In this document: positions 15,334 to 24,045 of the stretch, one piece after another | How the letters are laid out: every line of letters begins with the position of its first letter | How positions within the stretch are numbered: position 1 is the stretch's first letter | Assembly: GCA_036379935.1 (NCBI GenBank) | Contig: DASVFT010000166.1 | Span: 3,804-67,803, forward strand | DNA length: 64,000 nt | Direction of reading: 5' to 3' | Source: JAOPZW01 sp036379935 | GTDB taxonomy: Bacteria > Actinomycetota > Thermoleophilia > Solirubrobacterales > Solirubrobacteraceae | Made by a program: the position numbers and the translations under genes | The notes under the pieces: generated by a model | What the model saw: the letters and a program-made list of their open reading frames with translations, nothing else | The model's database searches: none | Told to the model about the DNA's origin: nothing

Positions 15334-16733
15334 GCCTTTCCGGCGGGCTCGCGCGCCTCGTCCTTGTCCGCCTGGTCGGCGAGCTGCTTGGCGAGTTCGC
15401 GCTTGGCCGCGGCGTCGAGCTTCTTGATCTCGTTCTCGACCACGCGGCGGTTGTACGTCTGGTTCCAGTAGTCGAGCGACTCGAAGCCCAGCAGCACCGC
15501 CTTGCCGACGAACTGGCGCAGCACCTCGTTGGTCGGGCCCATGACCCAGCCGGCCTTGGCGTCACGCAGGTAGCGCTCGATCTCCATGTCGCGCTTGTAG
15601 CCCGACCCGCCGCAGGCGTGGAGCATCTTGTCCACCACATGGGCGGTGTTCTTGGCGGCCTCGAACTTGATCTGCCAGGCCCAGTGCAGGTAATCGGCGC
15701 GCGCCGTCTCGCCGGGCTTGAGCTCTCGCCGGTTGTCGTCGGTGGCGCGGTCCATCGCCTGCGCGACCGAGAAGACGAACAGGCGCGAGGCGTTGGTGTC
15801 CATCACGGCCTCGCCGACGTAGTCCTGGATCGTCGGGTAGTCGGCCACGCGCATGCCGACGTCGACGTGGCGCTTGCGGGTGGTGTGGCGCTTGGCGATG
15901 TCGATCGCGCCCATCGCGATGCCGTTCCACACCGACGAGGAGCCGATGAGGAACCACGGGTCGACGGCCTCGTCGTTGGAGGCGGCGCCGTCGCCGATCG
16001 GCCCGACGATCTGGTCGCCGGGGATCTCGATGTTGTCGACCTCGATCGGGCCCGACTGGTTGCCGCGCAGGCCCAGCGCGTCCCACAAGGAGGGCTGGGA
16101 CTTGACGTGCTCGCCGTCGATGACGAAGACGGACAGGTCGTCGTAGCCCTTGAAGTCGGGGCTCGTGGTCTGCACGACGTAGAAGTCCGCGAAGCCGCCC
16201 GACGTGGTCCACGACGCCTTCTTGCGCACCTTGAAGCCGCCGTTGGCGCGCTCGGCGCCCGACGAGAACGGGTACCAGAAGTGCGAGCCGGTCTCCGGGT
16301 CCGAGTACGACAGCGTGCCGATCTTGCACTCGTTGAGGGGGCGGATGTACTTGTCGACGAGCTCTGGCGTCGGGCGCAGCATGATCGTGGCCACGGCGCC
16401 GGTGTGCATGACGTAGCACATGGCCGTCGACGCGCAGCCGTAGCGCGCCAGCGTCTCGCAGGTCATGCAGAAGGCGACGTGGTTCTCGCCCAGGCCGCCG
16501 TACTCCTCGGGCACGATGAGCGACAGGAAGCCGTTCTCGGCCAGGATCTCGAAGTTGCGCCGCGGGAAGAGCAGCTCGTCATCCGAGCGCTTGGCGTTGG
16601 CACGCAGCTCCTGCTCGCAGAGCTCGATGAGCTTCGTCCGCAGCTCCTGCTGGCGTTCCGTGAGGACCCAGTCGGGGTCCCAGTCGTATCCGAGCCCCCA
16701 GAAGGGCTCTCCTCCCCACGCCTTATCCGCCAT
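15330..16733 (-). CDS. Acyl-CoA dehydrogenase family protein
   Basis: The 467-residue protein has the three acyl-CoA dehydrogenase regions. The N-terminal helices contain LIVPEEYGGLGENHVAF. The middle beta domain contains TLSYSDPETGSHFWYPF and a flavin-site stretch KASWTTSGGFADFYVVQT. The C-terminal helices carry the family tail HACGGSGYKRDMEIERYLRDA. The enzyme would use FAD to desaturate an acyl-CoA or oxidise a related C-N or C-C substrate; the substrate is unknown. ATG 16733 was chosen because AGGAGAGG precedes it. Its promoter region is shared with the divergent amino-acid permease and holds two GTAC palindromes. Confidence 0.9.
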   Translation of the reverse strand: MADKAWGGEPFWGLGYDWDPDWVLTERQQELRTKLIELCEQELRANAKRSDDELLFPRRNFEILAENGFLSLIVPEEYGGLGENHVAFCMTCETLARYGCASTAMCYVMHTGAVATIMLRPTPELVDKYIRPLNECKIGTLSYSDPETGSHFWYPFSSGAERANGGFKVRKKASWTTSGGFADFYVVQTTSPDFKGYDDLSVFVIDGEHVKSQPSLWDALGLRGNQSGPIEVDNIEIPGDQIVGPIGDGAASNDEAVDPWFLIGSSSVWNGIAMGAIDIAKRHTTRKRHVDVGMRVADYPTIQDYVGEAVMDTNASRLFVFSVAQAMDRATDDNRRELKPGETARADYLHWAWQIKFEAAKNTAHVVDKMLHACGGSGYKRDMEIERYLRDAKAGWVMGPTNEVLRQFVGKAVLLGFESLDYWNQTYNRRVVENEIKKLDAAAKRELAKQLADQADKDEAREPAGKA

Positions 16734-16760
16734 CGCCTCTCCTCGGTCGGGGGATCGATC

Positions 16761-16774
16761 GTACAAACTTGTAC
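16761..16774. promoter_or_regulatory. Palindrome GTACAAACTTGTAC upstream of acyl-CoA dehydrogenase
   Basis: This is a near-perfect 14-base palindrome (mismatch only in the central two bases) 27 bases upstream of the acyl-CoA dehydrogenase start. It pairs with the similar site at 16893-16906, and the two centres are 132 bases apart. Both have the form GTAC(A/C)A-N2-T(T/G)GTAC, as expected for two operators of one dimeric regulator. Confidence 0.55.
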
Positions 16775-16892
16775 AGAGCAACTTCTACCGCTCCCAGACT
16801 CGCCTGTCCATCCCGTGCGAGGTGAACGACGCATGGCACGCCGCCGTTGACGCTGTCCGGGGGGCGTGGTAGAAGACGCTCTGCCCGGCCGT

Positions 16893-16906
16893 GTACCAAT
16901 TGGTAC
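16893..16906. promoter_or_regulatory. Perfect palindrome GTACCAATTGGTAC upstream of APC permease
   Basis: This is a fully symmetric 14-base palindrome ending 35 bases before the permease ATG. Its ACCAAT/ATTGGT arms also occur as GACCAAT repeats in front of the second glutamine-synthetase operon, just downstream of the GntR gene. I infer that the GntR regulator may bind both places. Confidence 0.6.
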
Positions 16907-16941
16907 GAGCCTGCTGGGCGTCCCGTCGAGAGCGAGGGCCA

Positions 16942-18495
16942 ATGGCGTATGCCGAGGTAGAGGAGAGACAGCTACTCAAGGCGATGACATGGTGGGACGG
17001 GTTCGTCGTCGCGCTCGCGAACCCGGGCTTCCTGATCGCCGCGTTGGGCTCGTCGATCGGTGCGTTGGGGACGACGGGCGCGTTCGTGCTCTGGACCGTG
17101 TCGATCGTCTTCGGCGCGCTGCAGAACAACATCCATGCCGAGTTGGCGTGCATGTTCCCCAACAAGTCCGGCGGCATCGCCCTCTACGCGCACGAGGCGT
17201 GGCGCAAGTACCTCACCTTCATCGGCCCTGTGGCGACGTTCGGCTACTGGATCGGGTGGTCGGTCGTCCTGTCGATCAACGGCCTCGTCGCCGGCACGCT
17301 GATCCAGGCCGAGTGGTTCTCGAAGAACACGTGGACCAAGAGCGGCGCGGGCTTCGACCTGTCGCTGCCGATCGTGATCGGCATCGGCCTGATCGTGCTC
17401 GTCTGGCTCTTCAACATCTACGGCGTGCGGCCGGCCGTGTGGTTCGGCTACGTGACCGGCGCCCTGCTGTGCGTCCCCGCGTTCGTGCTCATGTTCCTGC
17501 CCTACGTCACCGGTGACTGGCACAGCGCGAACATGCAGTGGAACATCGGCGCGGGCGGCGGCATCCCGCTCGTGCTCACGTGGCTGTACTTCATGTGCTG
17601 GTCCTCGTACGGCATCGAGGTCGTCGCCACGTTCGCGCCCGAGTACCACGACACGGAGCGCGACACGCCGAAGGCCCTGCGCTCAGCGGCGCTCTTCTCC
17701 GTCGCGGTCTACGCCCTGCTGCCGCTCGGCCTGGGCGGCACGCTCGGCACGAAGGCGGTCGCCGACGACGCGACCTTCATCGCCTTCTACACCCAGGCCT
17801 TCGACAAGATCGTGGGCCACGGGCTGACCAACGTGATGATCGCCTGCATCGTCGGCGGTCTCGTGCTGTCGATGAACACGGCGACCATGGACGGCTCGCG
17901 CGCGCTCTACGGCATCTCGAAGGACGGGATGACGATCCGCGAGCTCGGAGTGCTCAACCGGTTCCGCGTCCCCGGGCGCGCGATGACGATCGACGCGATC
18001 CTCAACATCTTCCTGATCACCTACTTCACCGGAGTGCTGTCGATCCTCGCGGTGAGCAACATCGGCTACGTGTTCGCCACATGCTGCGCGCTCGCCGGCT
18101 TCCTGCTGCTGCGCAAGGACCGGCCGAACTGGCCGCGCCCGATCCGCTTGCCCGACATCTGGGTGCCGATCGCCAGCGTGCTGCTGGCGATCAACGTCGT
18201 CCTCCTCATCGCCGGCGGCTTCCTGTACTCGGGCGGCTTCCTCGGCATCACGGGCTACGGCTATGGCTGGGACAAGACCCGCACGGGCCTGATCGTCCTC
18301 GTCGCGGCCTTCCTGCTCTACGTCTACCGGCACGTGGTCCAGGACAAGATCCCGCTGCGGCTGCGCGAGGAGGTCCCGCAGACGCCGGAGGACCTCTTGG
18401 TCCATCCCGAGCTGGCTCCCGCGGGCGTGGGCGACCCGGACGACCTCATCGCGACGGCCGGGCCCGCGCCGCCGCCGACGTCGCCTTCGTCCTGA
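16942..18495 (+). CDS. APC-family amino acid permease
   Basis: This 517-residue protein has about 12 transmembrane helices. It has the APC superfamily pattern: a broken first helix with NPGFLIAALGSSIGALG, the SYGIEVVATFAPEYHD segment in mid-protein and KDRPNWPRPIRLP after helix 10. It should import an amino acid or related amine with protons or sodium. ATG 16942 was preferred to a GTG at 16891, because the latter would place the perfect operator palindrome inside the gene. It is divergent from the acyl-CoA dehydrogenase and may bring in the substrate of this island. Confidence 0.9.
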   Translation: MAYAEVEERQLLKAMTWWDGFVVALANPGFLIAALGSSIGALGTTGAFVLWTVSIVFGALQNNIHAELACMFPNKSGGIALYAHEAWRKYLTFIGPVATFGYWIGWSVVLSINGLVAGTLIQAEWFSKNTWTKSGAGFDLSLPIVIGIGLIVLVWLFNIYGVRPAVWFGYVTGALLCVPAFVLMFLPYVTGDWHSANMQWNIGAGGGIPLVLTWLYFMCWSSYGIEVVATFAPEYHDTERDTPKALRSAALFSVAVYALLPLGLGGTLGTKAVADDATFIAFYTQAFDKIVGHGLTNVMIACIVGGLVLSMNTATMDGSRALYGISKDGMTIRELGVLNRFRVPGRAMTIDAILNIFLITYFTGVLSILAVSNIGYVFATCCALAGFLLLRKDRPNWPRPIRLPDIWVPIASVLLAINVVLLIAGGFLYSGGFLGITGYGYGWDKTRTGLIVLVAAFLLYVYRHVVQDKIPLRLREEVPQTPEDLLVHPELAPAGVGDPDDLIATAGPAPPPTSPSS

Positions 18496-18510
18496 TCGCG
18501 CTGCGCCCGC

Positions 18511-18918
18511 CTACTGCGGGCGCAGCTCCCAGCGGGGCAGGTGGGCGATGGCCTGCCGGTAGCGCCGTCGGTGGACGGGCCGCACGAAGACGAACCAGAT
18601 CATCATCGCCATCGGCAGCAGCACGAACACGTTGAAGATGTTGCCGGTGAGCGTGAAGAAGATCGCCAGCGCGGCGACGACCATGCCGAGGGCGATCGGC
18701 ACCATGCGGAAGCGCCACTGGAGCCGCCGGATGGCCTCGTACTGCTCGGCCGGGATCTGGCGCGTGTCCCAGCGCTTGCCGCAGCGCTCGCACCGCCACT
18801 CCTCCCCGTAGCGCAGGTCGCGCTTGGAGCCGCACTCGCAGGTGACCGCGATCGGCGGGCCGCGCAGGACCGTGCCCGGCTGCTCGCGGCCGAGGCGCTC
18901 GCGCGGCCTTACGTCCAC
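18511..18918 (-). CDS. Zinc-ribbon membrane protein
   Basis: The 135-residue product is the last gene of the copy-2 operon. The GTG start at 18918 overlaps the end of the preceding FAD enzyme gene by 10 bases. A four-cysteine zinc ribbon (CECGSK ... CERCGKRW, about residues 29-48) is followed by two transmembrane helices (about 70-92 and 95-112) and a short basic tail. The function is unknown. Zinc ribbons joined to two membrane helices are common in actinobacteria, usually uncharacterised. It ends 15 bases from the convergent permease. Confidence 0.72.
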   Translation of the reverse strand: MDVRPRERLGREQPGTVLRGPPIAVTCECGSKRDLRYGEEWRCERCGKRWDTRQIPAEQYEAIRRLQWRFRMVPIALGMVVAALAIFFTLTGNIFNVFVLLPMAMMIWFVFVRPVHRRRYRQAIAHLPRWELRPQ

Positions 18919-20153
18919 GGGTAGGGCCCCTTGGAGGCCGCGTGCGTCGCGCCCTGCGCGAAGCGGCCGAGGCGGAAGGCGTCCAGGAGCGGCTCGCCGT
19001 CGTCGAGGATGTCGTCGGCCGCGAGCCGGCCGATGGCCAGCGTCTTGAAGCCATGGCCGGAGTCGACGATCGCGTAGACGTTGGGAAGGACCCAGTCGCA
19101 CACGGGGTAATTGTCGGGTGTGTGGGGGACGATGCCGCCGTTGGCGGTCACGCTCCAGTCGTCCGAGCGCCCGCGGAAGCGCCGCAGCGCCCTGGCCAGC
19201 CCCGAGGTGAGGAACTCCGCGAAGGCCGGCTCGGCCACGTGCGCGGGGTTGCCCCAGCCGTACGGGTCGAGCTCGGGATCGTCCAGGAAGACCGGCAGGC
19301 CGCCCCCCGCGATCGAGCTGCTGCCGCGGAAGTAGATCCCCCAGGGGCCGTCGACCAGGACGCGGTTGTCGCGATCGGAGCGCAGCGGCTCCTCCTGGTC
19401 GAGGTGCACGACCGGCGGCTCGGCGCCTGCGCCGCTCAGGCCCACGCCGCGCAGCTGGAACTCGCCCTCCTGGGCCTTCATGTAGGAGACCAACGGGCGT
19501 GGCTTGCCGCCCACCTCGACCTCCGGGCTCAGGCCGAGCATCCTCCAGACGCCCGCGATCCACGGTCCCGGTGCGACGATCACCGTCTCGCACGGCACGC
19601 GGCCCTCGCTCGTCGCCACGGCTCGCCCGTCGCGCTCGAAGCCGACGACCTCCACGCCCTCGCGGATCTCGGCGCCGGCCGCGCGCGCCCGGTGGGCGAG
19701 GTGGCGCACCGTCTGCATCGCGTCCGCCCAGCCTCCGCGGCGCTCGTGCAGCACGGCTTCGACCGGGGCGTCCCAGTCGGCCCAGGTCCACGACAGGTAC
19801 TCGCGGCAGCGCTCCGCGCCAAGCACGAGCTCTGACTCGTACCCGGCGCGCTCGTGCTGCTCGCGGATGGCGACGAGGTCGTCGACCTGGCGCTCCGGCA
19901 CCGCTGCGAGGTAGCCGACCTGCCGGAACCCGTAAGCCTCGGGCTCGGCCTCGAACATCTCCACCGACAGCCGCACGAGCTCGGTGATCGCCTCGGCCCG
20001 GTAGTAGTTGCGGACGATCCCTCCCGCGATCCCCGAGGCGCCGGCGCCCGGGCGCGCCTTGTCGAGCACGACCACGTCAGCGCCGCGCTCGGCGAGGCGC
20101 CAGGCGACCGAGAGGCCGTTGACCCCGCCGCCGACGACGACGTGGGACGGCAT
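18909..20153 (-). CDS. FAD-dependent amine oxidoreductase A (sarcosine oxidase beta-like)
   Basis: The protein has 414 residues. The Rossmann motif VVVGGGVNGLSVAWRL at the N-terminus and the C-terminal DSGHGFKTLAIGRLAADDI (FAD-contacting, including the His-Gly and Lys of this family) mark the D-amino-acid oxidase/sarcosine oxidase superfamily. These enzymes oxidise secondary or tertiary amines such as sarcosine or dimethylglycine. Its start overlaps the stop of the paralogous gene (TGATG). Both end in the unusual PYPW(T/S) sequence, pointing to a tandem duplication. No SoxA, SoxD or SoxG subunit genes accompany it, so it is not a classical heterotetrameric sarcosine oxidase. Confidence 0.9.
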   Translation of the reverse strand: MPSHVVVGGGVNGLSVAWRLAERGADVVVLDKARPGAGASGIAGGIVRNYYRAEAITELVRLSVEMFEAEPEAYGFRQVGYLAAVPERQVDDLVAIREQHERAGYESELVLGAERCREYLSWTWADWDAPVEAVLHERRGGWADAMQTVRHLAHRARAAGAEIREGVEVVGFERDGRAVATSEGRVPCETVIVAPGPWIAGVWRMLGLSPEVEVGGKPRPLVSYMKAQEGEFQLRGVGLSGAGAEPPVVHLDQEEPLRSDRDNRVLVDGPWGIYFRGSSSIAGGGLPVFLDDPELDPYGWGNPAHVAEPAFAEFLTSGLARALRRFRGRSDDWSVTANGGIVPHTPDNYPVCDWVLPNVYAIVDSGHGFKTLAIGRLAADDILDDGEPLLDAFRLGRFAQGATHAASKGPYPWT

Positions 20154-21412
20154 CAGCTCCAGGGATACGGGCTGTTCGACACCGGGTGCAGGTCGCCGGT
20201 GGCGAAGCGCTCGTAGCGGAAGGGGTGCAGCAGCGCGGAGTGCTCGCCCTGCAGCACGCGGGCGATCTCGCGGCCCACCGCGATCATCTTGTAGCCGTGG
20301 TTGGAGTCGGCCGCGACGAAGACGTTCGGGCGCATGTAGTCGAAGACGGGGAAGTTGTCGGCCGTGAAGGCGCCCACGCCGCCCGAGCGCGTCTGGCGGT
20401 AGCGCGGTCGCGAGCCCTCGAAGCGCTCCATGCAGTGCGAGAGCGCCGCGCAGAAGAGGTCGGGGAACTCCGGCTCGACCGTGCCCGTCGGATAGGGGTC
20501 GAGCGCGAACTCGTGTCCCTTCGGCAGCGGTGAGGCGCCGCCCTGGACGCTGTGCTTGTCCTGCTTGTAGTAGATGCCCCACTGCTCGTCGGTGATGAGC
20601 CGCCCGTCGTCGTCGTGCAGCGGCGCGTGGCTGTCGACGTGGACGACCGGGGGCAGGGCGCCGTCGTTGGTGACGAAGATCGCCGGATCGACGCCGATCT
20701 CGCCCTCCTGGAGGTACCAGTAGGTCCACATCTCGCGCTCGGAGCCCGCGACCTCCAGGCGCCGCGGCAGGCCGAGCATCTCCCACAGCACCGGGATCCA
20801 GGGCCCCACAGCGACGATGACCTGCTCGACCGCGATCGCCCCGGCCGAGGTCTGCACGTGCGTCACCGCGCCCGAGCCGTCGAGGTCGAACCCGGTGACC
20901 TCGACGCCCTCCTCGATCTCCGCGCCGGCGGCGCGCGCCTTGGAGGCCAGGCCGAGCATGGAGTCGCGGTTGTAGGCGAACCCGCCCGCCCGCTCGTGCA
21001 GGCAGACGCTCAGCCCCGGCGCCCGCCAGTCCCCGAACAGCGAGCGCATGTGCGCCGCCACCTCGGCCTCGCCGAGGATGAGCTGCGACGGATAGCCGAT
21101 CTGCTGCTGGCGCTCGTGGACCGTCGTGAGGTCGTCGACCTGGGCCCCGTCGCCCAGGGCGATGTAGCCCGAGCCGTGATACGCGAAGGTCTCGGGGTCG
21201 GACTCCCAGATCTCCACGCAGGCGGCCATGAGCTCGGACATCGCCGGCTGGAAGTAGTTGTTGCGCACGACGCCGCAAGCGATGCCGGAGGCTCCGGCGG
21301 CCACGCCGGTCTTGTCGACGACGAGGACGTCCTCGCCCTGCTGGGCGAGGTGCCACGCCGTGGAGAGCCCGTGGACTCCCGCTCCGATGACGAGATGGCC
21401 GGTCGCGCGCAT
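20153..21412 (-). CDS. FAD-dependent amine oxidoreductase B (sarcosine oxidase beta-like)
   Basis: The protein has 419 residues and is paralogous to the next gene. It shows VIGAGVHGLSTAWHL at the N-terminus, GASGIACGVVRNNYF (the flavin-proximal segment of the family) and ADSNHGYKMIAVGREIARVL near the end. In the last motif SNHGYK replaces the SGHGFK of its neighbour. The two may form a heterodimer or act on different N-methyl substrates. It starts one base after the 141-residue unknown protein. Confidence 0.9.
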   Translation of the reverse strand: MRATGHLVIGAGVHGLSTAWHLAQQGEDVLVVDKTGVAAGASGIACGVVRNNYFQPAMSELMAACVEIWESDPETFAYHGSGYIALGDGAQVDDLTTVHERQQQIGYPSQLILGEAEVAAHMRSLFGDWRAPGLSVCLHERAGGFAYNRDSMLGLASKARAAGAEIEEGVEVTGFDLDGSGAVTHVQTSAGAIAVEQVIVAVGPWIPVLWEMLGLPRRLEVAGSEREMWTYWYLQEGEIGVDPAIFVTNDGALPPVVHVDSHAPLHDDDGRLITDEQWGIYYKQDKHSVQGGASPLPKGHEFALDPYPTGTVEPEFPDLFCAALSHCMERFEGSRPRYRQTRSGGVGAFTADNFPVFDYMRPNVFVAADSNHGYKMIAVGREIARVLQGEHSALLHPFRYERFATGDLHPVSNSPYPWS

Positions 21413-21413
21413 C

Positions 21414-21839
21414 TCAGTGGGCCGGCGCCTCCCAGCCCTCGAGCACGCCCGGCCGCCAGTCCTCGCCGACGGTCCGCGAGCCCTCGACCCAGGGGCCGAG
21501 CTCGGGCTGGGGGAACTTGCAGTGGGTCTCCTTGAGCCGGATGCCGTAGGAGTTGCCCGCCTGCAGATGCGCGATCAGGACCTTGCGGGCGATCTCGTGC
21601 TCGCGCCCTTCGGGGATCGCGAAGTAGATCTTCAGGAAGGCGTTGGAGTAGCGGTCGAACACCGCCGGCGTCCCCTCTTCCTGCAGGAGCTCGATGTCCT
21701 CGAGCCAGTTGATGTCCTGCCCGGGCGTGGCGGCCTCGAGGTCGATGTCCTCGACGAGGCCGATGTCCTCCTGGTAGGGGAAGCGCTGCCCGGAGAGCTC
21801 CTCCGCGTCGAGGGCGACGATCTTGCGCGGCTCGCTCAC
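21414..21839 (-). CDS. Conserved-looking unknown protein of the synthase-oxidase operon
   Basis: The 141-residue product starts at GTG 21839 in a GTGA overlap with the FMN synthase gene. The N-terminal half is acidic with repeated EDI elements (YQEDIGLVEDIDLE, NWLEDIELLQEE). The C-terminal half has FLKIYFAIPEGREHEIARKVLIAH, which could be a small alpha/beta domain. No catalytic motif or signal peptide is visible. Its place between the synthase and the two oxidases, with tight overlaps, suggests an adaptor or regulatory subunit of one of them. I do not recognise the family. Confidence 0.75.
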   Translation of the reverse strand: MSEPRKIVALDAEELSGQRFPYQEDIGLVEDIDLEAATPGQDINWLEDIELLQEEGTPAVFDRYSNAFLKIYFAIPEGREHEIARKVLIAHLQAGNSYGIRLKETHCKFPQPELGPWVEGSRTVGEDWRPGVLEGWEAPAH

Positions 21840-23269
21840 GGCTCCACCGCCTCGCGCTCGGGGAGCCGGTCGATGGGGTTCTCCAGATAGCGGTCGAGCA
21901 TCGTCTTGATCTCGTCGAGCGCGCGCTCCTCGGACACGCCGGGGATGTAGCTCGTGCCGGCGAGCGGGACGCGGGCCATGGCCGCGGCCTCGGTGGTGAG
22001 GGCGGCGAGGTCCTCGGGCTCGAGGCTGTGCACGTTGGTCTTGCCGCACGCGCGCGCCAGCATCTGCACCTCGAGCGTCATCGTGTGCAGGAAGTTGTAG
22101 ACGCGGTGGGCGGCCTCCTCCACGTGCAGTCGCTTGCGCAGCTCGGGGTCCTGCGTGGTGATGCCGACCGGGCAGCGGCCCGTGTGGCAGTGGTAGCAGC
22201 GGCCGGCCGCGACGCCGACGGTGCCCTCGTAGTCGGTGACGCCCGGGATCTCCTTGTTGCAGTTGAGCGCCATGAGCGCGGAGTGGCCGATCGCCACCGC
22301 GGTGGCCCCCAGCGCCAGGCACTTGGCGACGTCGCCGCCGTTGCGGATGCCACCGGCCACCACGAGGTCGATCTCGTCGGCCAGCCCCACGTCCTCGAGC
22401 GCGCGCCGCGCCTCGGGGATGGCGGCCATCAGCGGGATGCCGGTCTCCTCGGTCGCCAGGTGTGGCCCCGCGCCGGTGCTGCCCTCGGCGCCGTCGAGGT
22501 AGATGACGTCCGGACCGCACTTGGCCGCCATGCGCACGTCGTCGTACACGCGCGCGGCGCCCAGCTTGAGCTGGATCGGCACCTCGTAGTTCGTCGCCTC
22601 GCGCGTCTCCTGGACCTTCAGCGAGAGGTCGTCGGGGCCGAGCCAGTCGGGGTGGCGCGCCGGGGAGCGCTGGTCGATGCCGGGCGGCAGACTGCGCATC
22701 TCCGCGACCTGCTCGGTCACCTTCTGGCCCATCAGGTGGCCGCCGAGCCCGACCTTGCAGCCCTGGCCGATGAAGAACTCGATCCCGTCGGCCAGCATCA
22801 GATGGTGCGGGTTGAAGCCGTACCGGCTCTGGATGATCTGGTAGTACCACTTGGTCGAGAGGTCGCGCTCGGGCGGGGTCATCCCGCCCTCACCGGAGCA
22901 CGTCGCCGTCCCGGCCATCGAGGCGCCCTTGGCCAGCGCCATCTTCGCCTCCAGGGAGAGCGCGCCGAAGCTCATGCCCGTGATGTAGATCGGGATGTCG
23001 AGCTCGAGCGGCTTCTTCGCGAACCGCGCCCCGAGCACGGTCTTCGTCTCGCACTTCTCGCGGTAGCCCTCGATGACGAAGCGGGTCAGGGTCCCGGGCA
23101 GGAAGATGAGCTCGTCCCAGTGCGGGATCTTCTTGAACATCGAGAAGCCGCGCATCCGGTAGCGGCCGAGCTCGGCCTTCATGTGGATGTCGTCGATGAC
23201 CTCCGGCGTGAAGATCTGGCTGCGCCCGAGGACCGTGCGCTGAGAAGGAGCGTTCTCGTCGGGGGTCAC
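21836..23269 (-). CDS. FMN-binding glutamate synthase family protein, copy 2, with Fe-S cysteines
   Basis: The 477-residue protein is the synthase subunit of the second split glutamate-synthase-like unit. It has IYITGMSFGALSLEAK, GQGCKVGLGGHLMG, VVAGGIRNGGDVAKCLALGA, the cluster segment GRCYHCHTGRCPVGITT (Cys358, Cys361, Cys366) and LEPEDLAALT near the end. The three cysteines fit the 3Fe-4S ligands of glutamate synthase, though the first spacing is two residues rather than five. In the N-methylglutamate pathway homologous subunits combine glutamine-derived chemistry with methylamine. The start is GTG 23269, overlapping the GXGXG gene by four bases. Confidence 0.94.
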   Translation of the reverse strand: MTPDENAPSQRTVLGRSQIFTPEVIDDIHMKAELGRYRMRGFSMFKKIPHWDELIFLPGTLTRFVIEGYREKCETKTVLGARFAKKPLELDIPIYITGMSFGALSLEAKMALAKGASMAGTATCSGEGGMTPPERDLSTKWYYQIIQSRYGFNPHHLMLADGIEFFIGQGCKVGLGGHLMGQKVTEQVAEMRSLPPGIDQRSPARHPDWLGPDDLSLKVQETREATNYEVPIQLKLGAARVYDDVRMAAKCGPDVIYLDGAEGSTGAGPHLATEETGIPLMAAIPEARRALEDVGLADEIDLVVAGGIRNGGDVAKCLALGATAVAIGHSALMALNCNKEIPGVTDYEGTVGVAAGRCYHCHTGRCPVGITTQDPELRKRLHVEEAAHRVYNFLHTMTLEVQMLARACGKTNVHSLEPEDLAALTTEAAAMARVPLAGTSYIPGVSEERALDEIKTMLDRYLENPIDRLPEREAVEP

Positions 23270-24045
23270 AGGACCAGCTTCCTCTCGGAGGGCTCGAGGC
23301 TGTCGTAGTTGTAGAGCTTCTTGCCGCACACGAACTTCTGCAGTTCGGGGGGCGCGCCGAGGCCGTAGATGCGGAACTTGCGCTCGACGAGCTCCGTGTC
23401 GGCGTCGGTCCACTCGCCCTCGACGCAGTCGATGCCCAGCGCCGCGACCTTGCCGCCCACGTAGATCGTGCCGTCGTACATCGAGTCGCCGAGGCCGGGG
23501 CCCACGTCGCCGCAGATGATCTGGCGCCCGCGCTGCATCATGAAGCCCGTCATCGAGCCGGCGTCGCCGAGCACGAGGATGGTCCCGCCCTTCTGGTCGA
23601 TCCCTGTGCGCGCGCCGACCTGGCCCTTGACGACGAGATCGCCGCCGCGCAGCGCGGCCCCCGCGAGCGAGCCGGCGTTGCTCTCGACGACGACCACCCC
23701 CGACATCATGTTCTCGGCCACCGACCAGCCCACGCGGCCATTGATCTGGACCTCGGGCCCGTCGATCAGGCCGCAGCCGAAGTAGCCGAGGCTGCCCTCG
23801 AAGGTGATCCGGCAGCGCGTGAGGATGCCGGCGGCGAGCGAGTGGCGGGCGCTGGGGTTGAGGATCGTGACGTCCTTGACGCCCTGCTCGTAGACCAGCC
23901 AGCGCAGCTCGGCGTTGATCTTGCGCGTCGACAGCTCGCGCGCGTCGAGCACGGCACGCTCGCCGTCGATCTCGGCGATCTTGGGAACGCTGCCGTCGAG
24001 CTCGACGAGCCCGCGGGCGTCGTAGGTCGCGCTCAGGCTGTCCAC
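23266..24045 (-). CDS. GXGXG-domain subunit of glutamate-synthase-like complex, copy 2 (GlxC-like)
   Basis: The protein has 259 residues. After about 60 N-terminal residues, glycine-rich beta-helix turns follow: GSLGYFGCGLIDG, GRVGWSVAENMMSG, GGDLVVKGQVGARTG and GRQIICGDVGPGLGDSMY. It is slightly longer than the copy-1 protein. GTG 24045 overlaps the end of the amidotransferase gene by 13 bases, and the gene ends in a GTGA overlap with the synthase. The role is the same scaffold or channel function as the copy-1 subunit. Confidence 0.92.
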   Translation of the reverse strand: MDSLSATYDARGLVELDGSVPKIAEIDGERAVLDARELSTRKINAELRWLVYEQGVKDVTILNPSARHSLAAGILTRCRITFEGSLGYFGCGLIDGPEVQINGRVGWSVAENMMSGVVVVESNAGSLAGAALRGGDLVVKGQVGARTGIDQKGGTILVLGDAGSMTGFMMQRGRQIICGDVGPGLGDSMYDGTIYVGGKVAALGIDCVEGEWTDADTELVERKFRIYGLGAPPELQKFVCGKKLYNYDSLEPSERKLVL

